From assembly GCF_019754935.1 (NCBI RefSeq), contig NZ_JAGSOA010000001.1:992001-1056000 (forward strand): 64,000 nt of DNA. Reading direction: 5' to 3'. This document shows positions 59,385 through 64,000 of the stretch, one piece after another (the first letter of the stretch is position 1; each line of letters begins with the position of its first letter). The DNA comes from Corynebacterium parakroppenstedtii. GTDB lineage: Bacteria; Actinomycetota; Actinomycetes; Mycobacteriales; Mycobacteriaceae. The translations under genes were made by a program, and so were the position numbers. Under the pieces are notes generated by a model, which was given only the letters and a program-made list of their open reading frames with translations, was not told the DNA's origin and did not search any database.

Positions 59385-59603
59385 CTCAAAACTCCATAGA
59401 GGTAAAACAACAGTACCTATGGCCCCTATGTTGCGGAGCAGCGGTGACGTATCCACCCGTCGCCACGCTCCGGTGAAAGCTTCCTAAACATAGAGAAACT
59501 TCTACAACATAAGTGACATGTTCACCGAAAATAGTGGCTACTGGTCCGTAAACCAAATGCTGCAGACGGCATAAAAGTACCTACGTATGCGGTATTAATT
59601 CAG
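59385..59603. other. Region upstream of the adhesin gene
   Basis: Holds the adhesin promoter (minus strand). No other gene seen. The AT-rich rest up to 59818 also has no coding frame. Confidence 0.4.
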
Positions 59604-59619
59604 GACTGCAGTCTTTTTT
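59604..59619 (+). terminator. Orphan hairpin with T-tract on the plus strand
   Basis: GACTGCAGTC (perfect palindrome) is followed by TTTTTTG on the plus strand. No plus-strand gene lies upstream, so it may end an unannotated small RNA antisense to or divergent from the adhesin leader. Confidence 0.4.
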
Positions 59620-59818
59620 GTTTGATCACTACCACACCGCGTTACCCCCATTAGCGGAAGTCAGACACCCGCAAATACGCACATGCGCTGCACATAAAGT
59701 TTGCAGCTTTCGCTAACGTTGCTTCAAAGTTGAGTTTTTAGATACGAACCGCCCACCCCCAATTGGTTCTCAGTGTTAACGGATTGTTATACAAATTATT
59801 TTTATAGGGCACACGAAA

Positions 59819-59855
59819 AGGGGCGAGCAATGGTTATCAACCACCACTCGCCCCT
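59819..59855 (-). terminator. Terminator of the rplN-rplX-rplE operon
   Basis: Arms AGGGGCGAG and CTCGCCCCT with inner pairing (GGTTATCAACC); on the minus strand followed by TTTTC. Located just after rplE. Confidence 0.85.
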
Positions 59856-59890
59856 ATGCAGAGACAATAAGAGGTACTACTTAGAGTCCT

Positions 59891-60445
59891 CTATTTCTTG
59901 AATGGGAAGCCCAGCTCGCGCAGCAGCACGCGGCCCTCTTCGTTATTTGTTGCGGACGTCACCACAGTGATATTCATACCGCGGGGACGGTCAATCTTGT
60001 CTACGTCCAGCTCGTAGAACATGGACTGCTCGGCCAGACCGAAGGTGTAGTTACCGTGTCCATCGAACTGCTTATCCGACAGTCCACGGAAGTCACGAAT
60101 ACGCGGGAGAGCAACCGTCAAGAGACGATCGAGGAATTCCCACATACGGTCGCCACGTAGGGTGACGCGAGCACCAATCGGCATGCCCTCGCGCAGCTTG
60201 AAGTTAGCAATAGCCTTCTTCGCGCGGCGGATCTGTGGCTTCTGACCCGTGATCAAAGTGAGGTCGTTCAGTGCGCCGTTGATCAACTTGGAGTCACGAG
60301 CGGCGTCGCCAACACCCATGTTGACAACGACCTTGGTGATACCCGGGATCTGCATGACATTCTCGTACTCGAACTCTTTGTTCAGAGTCTCGCGAATCTC
60401 GCTGCGGTACCGAGTTTTCAAACGGGGGGTGTAGTTCTCGCTCAT
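59891..60445 (-). CDS. rplE: 50S ribosomal protein L5
   Basis: A 184-residue L5: [40 protein letters not shown] and [20 protein letters not shown]. It binds 5S rRNA. In most bacteria rpsN and rpsH follow; here a terminator and 17.6 kb of other genes intervene. Confidence 0.98.
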   Translation of the reverse strand: MSENYTPRLKTRYRSEIRETLNKEFEYENVMQIPGITKVVVNMGVGDAARDSKLINGALNDLTLITGQKPQIRRAKKAIANFKLREGMPIGARVTLRGDRMWEFLDRLLTVALPRIRDFRGLSDKQFDGHGNYTFGLAEQSMFYELDVDKIDRPRGMNITVVTSATNNEEGRVLLRELGFPFKK

Positions 60446-60447
60446 GG

Positions 60448-60762
60448 TTAAATGTCCTTCCCGGTACGTCGGGAGATACGGACCTTCTTGCCGTTCTCGT
60501 CGAAACGGTACCCAACACGCGTCGGGTTACCGTCAGCATCGATGATCATCACGTTAGAGACGTGGATGGGAGCTTCCTGGGTGACAATTCCACCCGACTC
60601 CGCGCCACGCTCCGGTGCTGAATTAGCGACATGCTTCTTGATGCGGTTAACACCCTCAACCAGGACTTTCTCGCGCTTCGGGTAAGCCTCAATGACCTTA
60701 CCCTTCGCGCCTTTGTCCGGGCCAGAGATGACGATGACGGTATCGCCCTTATGGATCTTCAT
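60448..60762 (-). CDS. rplX: 50S ribosomal protein L24
   Basis: A 104-residue L24 with the KOW motif [20 protein letters not shown], and [20 protein letters not shown]. Assembly-initiator protein. Two bases before rplE. Confidence 0.97.
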   Translation of the reverse strand: MKIHKGDTVIVISGPDKGAKGKVIEAYPKREKVLVEGVNRIKKHVANSAPERGAESGGIVTQEAPIHVSNVMIIDADGNPTRVGYRFDENGKKVRISRRTGKDI

Positions 60763-61131
60763 TTAGAGCACCTCCGGGGCGAGCGAGACAATCTTCATGA
60801 ACTTCTTGTCGCGCAACTCGCGGGCAACAGGCCCGAAAATACGCGTACCACGTGGCTCATTGTCGTTACGGATAAGAACGGCAGCGTTCTCGTCGAAACG
60901 AATGTACGAGCCATCCGGGCGGCGGGTTTCCTTCTTCGCGCGGACGATAACAGCCTTGACGATGTCGCCGGCCTTAACATTTCCGCCGGGGGTTGCTTCC
61001 TTCACGGTGGCAACGATGACATCACCAATACCAGCGAAGCGGCGTGTGGAACCACCGAGCACACGGATGCACAGGATTTCCCGCGCACCCGTGTTATCGG
61101 CGACTCGCAAACGCGATTCCTGCTGAATCAC
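60763..61131 (-). CDS. rplN: 50S ribosomal protein L14
   Basis: A 122-residue L14: [40 protein letters not shown] and [20 protein letters not shown]. It starts directly before rplX. First gene of this small ribosomal unit, rpsQ being outside the group. Confidence 0.98.
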   Translation of the reverse strand: MIQQESRLRVADNTGAREILCIRVLGGSTRRFAGIGDVIVATVKEATPGGNVKAGDIVKAVIVRAKKETRRPDGSYIRFDENAAVLIRNDNEPRGTRIFGPVARELRDKKFMKIVSLAPEVL

Positions 61132-61438
61132 TAGAGTCTCCTAGACCTGGGGTTGTTGCTTCGTGCGCCGGATTTCCGACCCGAACGCACCTGGTCTTGT
61201 CTGTTTTGAGATGGTTGGCCCGATCCTTCAGCACTCATCCTCACCCAAAACCAGGGCGACATGAGCACTGAACAGCTGGTGGTAACTGCACCCCGCCACA
61301 CGCAATTAGTGCGCTGACCAGGTGAGAATCACGCCTTCCGCTTGCTATATCGCAAAAAAGGATAGCGACGTTACCACATTCGGGCAGGTTAACCACTTGC
61401 CTCAGACAACCCGAACAGTATTGCATACATCGGGGCAA
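61132..61438. other. Region upstream of rplN
   Basis: A 307-base gap that should contain the promoter of rplN-rplX-rplE and the end of the preceding siderophore gene. No gene or clear terminator found. Confidence 0.45.
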
Positions 61439-63352
61439 TCATCCAACCCTGCGAGCAACAAAACGGATAGGCCCCCATCCCACCGGCTGCCGGCTCTCCA
61501 CTTCAAAGCCAGCATCGCGTAACGCAACCCGAACGTCCCGCTCAGTCGGAATCGACGCACCCGAGACAAGCATGCGTTGGATGTCCGCCTCGTAGTCTTC
61601 TTCATCACCGGAGCCGTCGTCGGCCAGAACCTGGGTAACAATGACGATTAACGACACAGTGTCTGAAAGATGATCTATAACACCAGCACCGCTGACTGAA
61701 CCATCGGAACTGGAATCGGGACTTCCCGAACCCATATTCGAGTCCATTCCGGCCACGGCACCGCCCCACGGATCGTGAACGACGGCAACATCAGCCCGAG
61801 GGATATCGAACTGATCCGACGAGACAGACGCAGGATCCGACGCGTGGACATGGGAGACCCAAGGGCGTCGAGAATCATTGACTTCCGCCATGTTGAGCTC
61901 TTCATGCTCCGGACGATCCACAATCGTAACCGACAAGGAAGGATTGGTGCGGGTGAGCTCATCGGCGAGAACAGCGGCACCAGGGCCCAGCGTCAGCGCC
62001 GAGGAGGCACCACCTAGGTCCAAGCCCGCCACCACAGCGGGCGCAACCCACCCCATGCGGAGGTTCGCGCCCACCGCCATATGGCTATCCAGCTCCGGCT
62101 TCGCGTCCTGCCACTCAGACATTGTGCGGCCGGATGTGCCTAGCTGGACGGGATTCCCGGTACGCAAACCGCGGCCCACGTGGATAAAGGACATGGCGGG
62201 CATGGAACCGAAGCCCGATAGGTAGCCACCCGCTGGGGAGGTCGGGTCCGCCAACTCCATACCCACCGGAGTGAGCCCATACGTCACCGCGCCGTCGGAA
62301 GGCTGATCTGAGGACGGGCTTTCTTCATGCTCGATAGTCACCAGCTCCAAGGCGGCTAGATACCGCATAAACCTCACCAAGCGATCAGAGGCAATACCAG
62401 TCTTCTCGGCCAGGGGCTCCGGGGTGGTCAAGCCGGCGTCGATGGCTGCGAATATGCCGGCCTCGGCGCCAGCTCGGACGGCGAAGGCCGGGGCAATATC
62501 TGCCATCTCCGCCAAGCGGTTGTAGGCGGCGATGGTGCTGGTGGCCTTGCTGGTGGAGGCGTTGCCGTCACGCCAATAGCCCACGATCTGGGTGTTCTCC
62601 GGCTTCACGCCGCGTTCCTTAACCAGCTTGCGAATGCCGCGGAGCTGGCCGGCCTCCCCAGCGCACCAGACGTACGGCGTGCCCTCGGGCCAGTCCAGGG
62701 ATTCGAGCGCGCTGCCAAGAGACTGACCCTGGGACCTCACCACCCAATGCAGTTCCACGTCGGGGGATGGAATATTCAACTTCTGAATACGGTCCGGCGT
62801 GGTGACCTCAATGACCGCGACCGCTTTTAATGAAGGGTAGCTCTCCACGCACCGGCCGATGGCCGGCAACGCGGTCTCGTCCCCCGCCAGGAGCAAACAA
62901 TCCACCCCCTCGGGAAGAGCGCCACAATTCTTCGGACCAGCCATATAAATACTGTCGCCAGGAGCCGCGGACTCCGACCAGGATTCGGCCAAGCCAGACC
63001 CATGACGGGCGAAATCAATATCCACTTCACCGGTCCCGGCATCCCATCGGCGCACTGTGTACGTGCGGAACAACTCGTTGATTTCCGCAGTCCACTCCAA
63101 ACGACCATCACCCAACGCCCTGGGGGCCGGCCGCTCCCCTGTCTCCGGGTGGGGGAAAATCAAACGCACGTCGTCGTCAAAACCTGTGCTTATCATCTCG
63201 GGGACCTGCACGTCGCCCTGTTGGTGGGCGTCAAATTCGTCACTGGTGAACGTGATGCGTCGCATTCCCGGGGTGATGTCTACAACACGACTCACCGTAA
63301 TCTCGCGCAGAGAAATCGGGAAAATGTCGTGGTGACGGCTATTGCGTTTCAT
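61439..63352 (-). CDS. Siderophore-interacting FAD/ferric reductase domain fused to a methyltransferase-like domain
   Basis: A 637-residue two-part protein. Residues 1-275 are a siderophore-interacting protein: ITPGMRRITFTSDEF, RTYTVRRWDAGTGEVDIDF, FARHGSGLAESW, LLLAGDETALPAIGR and WCAGEAGQLRGIRK, the FAD- and NAD(P)H-binding pattern of ViuB-type ferric-siderophore reductases. Residues 285-637 look like an O-methyltransferase: winged-helix region (LAEKTGIASDRLVRFMRYLA) and LTLGPGAAVLADELTRTNP, resembling a degenerate SAM-binding motif I. It probably releases iron from siderophores in the cytosol; the second domain's role is unknown. AAAGGA precedes the ATG. It follows an iron-type binding protein gene. 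Confidence 0.8.
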   Translation of the reverse strand: MKRNSRHHDIFPISLREITVSRVVDITPGMRRITFTSDEFDAHQQGDVQVPEMISTGFDDDVRLIFPHPETGERPAPRALGDGRLEWTAEINELFRTYTVRRWDAGTGEVDIDFARHGSGLAESWSESAAPGDSIYMAGPKNCGALPEGVDCLLLAGDETALPAIGRCVESYPSLKAVAVIEVTTPDRIQKLNIPSPDVELHWVVRSQGQSLGSALESLDWPEGTPYVWCAGEAGQLRGIRKLVKERGVKPENTQIVGYWRDGNASTSKATSTIAAYNRLAEMADIAPAFAVRAGAEAGIFAAIDAGLTTPEPLAEKTGIASDRLVRFMRYLAALELVTIEHEESPSSDQPSDGAVTYGLTPVGMELADPTSPAGGYLSGFGSMPAMSFIHVGRGLRTGNPVQLGTSGRTMSEWQDAKPELDSHMAVGANLRMGWVAPAVVAGLDLGGASSALTLGPGAAVLADELTRTNPSLSVTIVDRPEHEELNMAEVNDSRRPWVSHVHASDPASVSSDQFDIPRADVAVVHDPWGGAVAGMDSNMGSGSPDSSSDGSVSGAGVIDHLSDTVSLIVIVTQVLADDGSGDEEDYEADIQRMLVSGASIPTERDVRVALRDAGFEVESRQPVGWGPIRFVARRVG

Positions 63353-63423
63353 ATGCTCATTCCTTTAAATATTTGGGTTTAACGTTCCACGGGCACCCAT
63401 CCCGCCCGTACGGTACAAGAAAA

Positions 63424-63451
63424 CCCGGGTATGCCACACAGCACACCCGGG
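63424..63451 (-). terminator. Terminator between binding-protein gene and siderophore-interacting gene
   Basis: Arms CCCGGGTATGC and GCACACCCGGG; on the minus strand followed by TTTTCTTGT. It likely ends or attenuates transcription from the upstream iron-type gene. Confidence 0.75.
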
Positions 63452-63518
63452 AAACCATCATCCGATACGCCACCCCACAGCCACAGAGCAGCGTCGGCAA
63501 TGAAGTAAGTAAACAGCC

Positions 63519-64000
63519 TTACTTATCGGAGTCATCCTTCGAATCAGACTTGTTATCCGACACCTTCTTCAACTCCGGCTTGATTTCCTTCAACGCCCAC
63601 TCACGGGACAATGAGGACGGAACATACAGCGCCGAGGACACAGCCTTATTATCCTCAACCGTGGCACCGCTCTTGACCTGCTTCAGATCGTTGTAACCCG
63701 GAACAGCGCGCACCGCGTCCATCCCATCGGCAGCGAACAGAACCATGAAGTCCGCAGTCAACTTGTCAATGTTCTCCGGAGAAATCATGGCCCGGCCCTG
63801 CTGAGTCGGAATCGAACCATCCGTGTACCCGGCAGGCAGCTTCATCCCCAGGTCGGTGAAGAACTGGTTGGCCGGGTTGACCTCATCGGTAATCACACCG
63901 AAGTTCCCGCTGCGGTGCTGAACCACCAACGCCGACTTACCTTCCAGCCCCTTCAAGTCCTTCTTCGCGTTCTCGAAGGCTTCCGAGTCCTTCTTCTCGA
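63519..64000 (-). CDS. Iron/siderophore-type ABC substrate-binding protein, 3' part only
   Basis: The frame runs off the window end, so the N-terminus with any signal peptide is missing. The visible 160 residues match the C-terminal lobe of FecB-type binding proteins: EGKSALVVQHRSGNFGVITD, ANQFFTDLGMKLP, ISPENIDKLTADFMVLFAA and SSALYVPSSLSREWALKEI. The tail is Lys/Asp/Ser-rich. It belongs with the siderophore-interacting gene downstream in an iron-uptake context. Confidence 0.8.
   Translation of the reverse strand, partial: EKKDSEAFENAKKDLKGLEGKSALVVQHRSGNFGVITDEVNPANQFFTDLGMKLPAGYTDGSIPTQQGRAMISPENIDKLTADFMVLFAADGMDAVRAVPGYNDLKQVKSGATVEDNKAVSSALYVPSSLSREWALKEIKPELKKVSDNKSDSKDDSDK

Overview
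The window looks like a Corynebacterium chromosome of moderately high GC. Three things point there: the order of the ribosomal-protein genes, with the spc cluster broken between rplE and rpsH; an ESX-4 type VII secretion locus next to truA-rplQ-rpoA-rpsD-rpsK-rpsM-infA; and WXG100, EccB/C/D and mycosin genes in the order known from mycobacterial ESX-4. A beta-glucoside PTS (aesculin-type sugar use) and several lipid-anchored or sortase-anchored proteins fit a skin or mucosal species. The C. kroppenstedtii group is my best guess from general knowledge, not something the sequence proves.

Layout. (1) 0.1-3.4 kb: a PLP aminotransferase and two tandem amino-acid-binding lipoproteins. (2) 3.5-22 kb: ESX-4, with esxT, esxU, an Rv3446c-like gene, eccC, eccD, mycP, eccB, an ABC exporter and a possible eccE. 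This locus appears to be dead or dying. eccC is broken exactly at its first Walker A motif by an element carrying a large serine integrase, and an IS6-family insertion sequence sits at the other side of a deletion that removed the rest of the first ATPase domain. The Rv3446c-like gene shows several frame changes, eccC has a further frameshift, and eccD is split in two frames. (3) 22-25.5 kb: truA and three paralogous small lipoproteins. (4) 25.6-29.3 kb: rplQ-rpoA-rpsD-rpsK-rpsM-infA. (5) 29.5-36.3 kb: a beta-glucoside PTS module with its own antiterminator and a clear RNA antiterminator/terminator leader, a sugar O-acetyltransferase, and arginine deiminase. (6) 36.4-42.2 kb: map-adk-secY and rplO-rpmD-rpsE-rplR-rplF-rpsH. 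(7) 42.2-59.5 kb: accessory genes splitting the spc cluster: cupin, Tat-exported iron-type binding lipoprotein, PhoD phosphatase, PAP2 phosphatase, MFS pump, a poly-gamma-glutamate (PGA) cluster (FGase-like lipoprotein, pgsC, frameshifted pgsB), a secreted metzincin, a small secreted protein and a large sortase-anchored VaFE adhesin. (8) 59.9-61.1 kb: rplE-rplX-rplN. (9) 61.4-64 kb: a siderophore-interacting protein fused to a methyltransferase-like domain, and the 3' part of an iron-type binding protein.

How it fits together: core translation and secretion genes form conserved islands, and surface, envelope, iron, phosphate and sugar genes fill the gaps. The most informative signal is the layered decay of ESX-4 (integrase insertion in the P-loop, IS6-associated deletion, frameshifts) beside apparently intact esxT, esxU, mycP and eccB. 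The most promising functional cluster is the pgsB/pgsC pair, whose PgsC is an internally duplicated double-length protein, facing a lipid-anchored hydrolase of the N-formylglutamate amidohydrolase / PGA-hydrolase type. Functional statements rest on motif recognition by eye; no database search was run.
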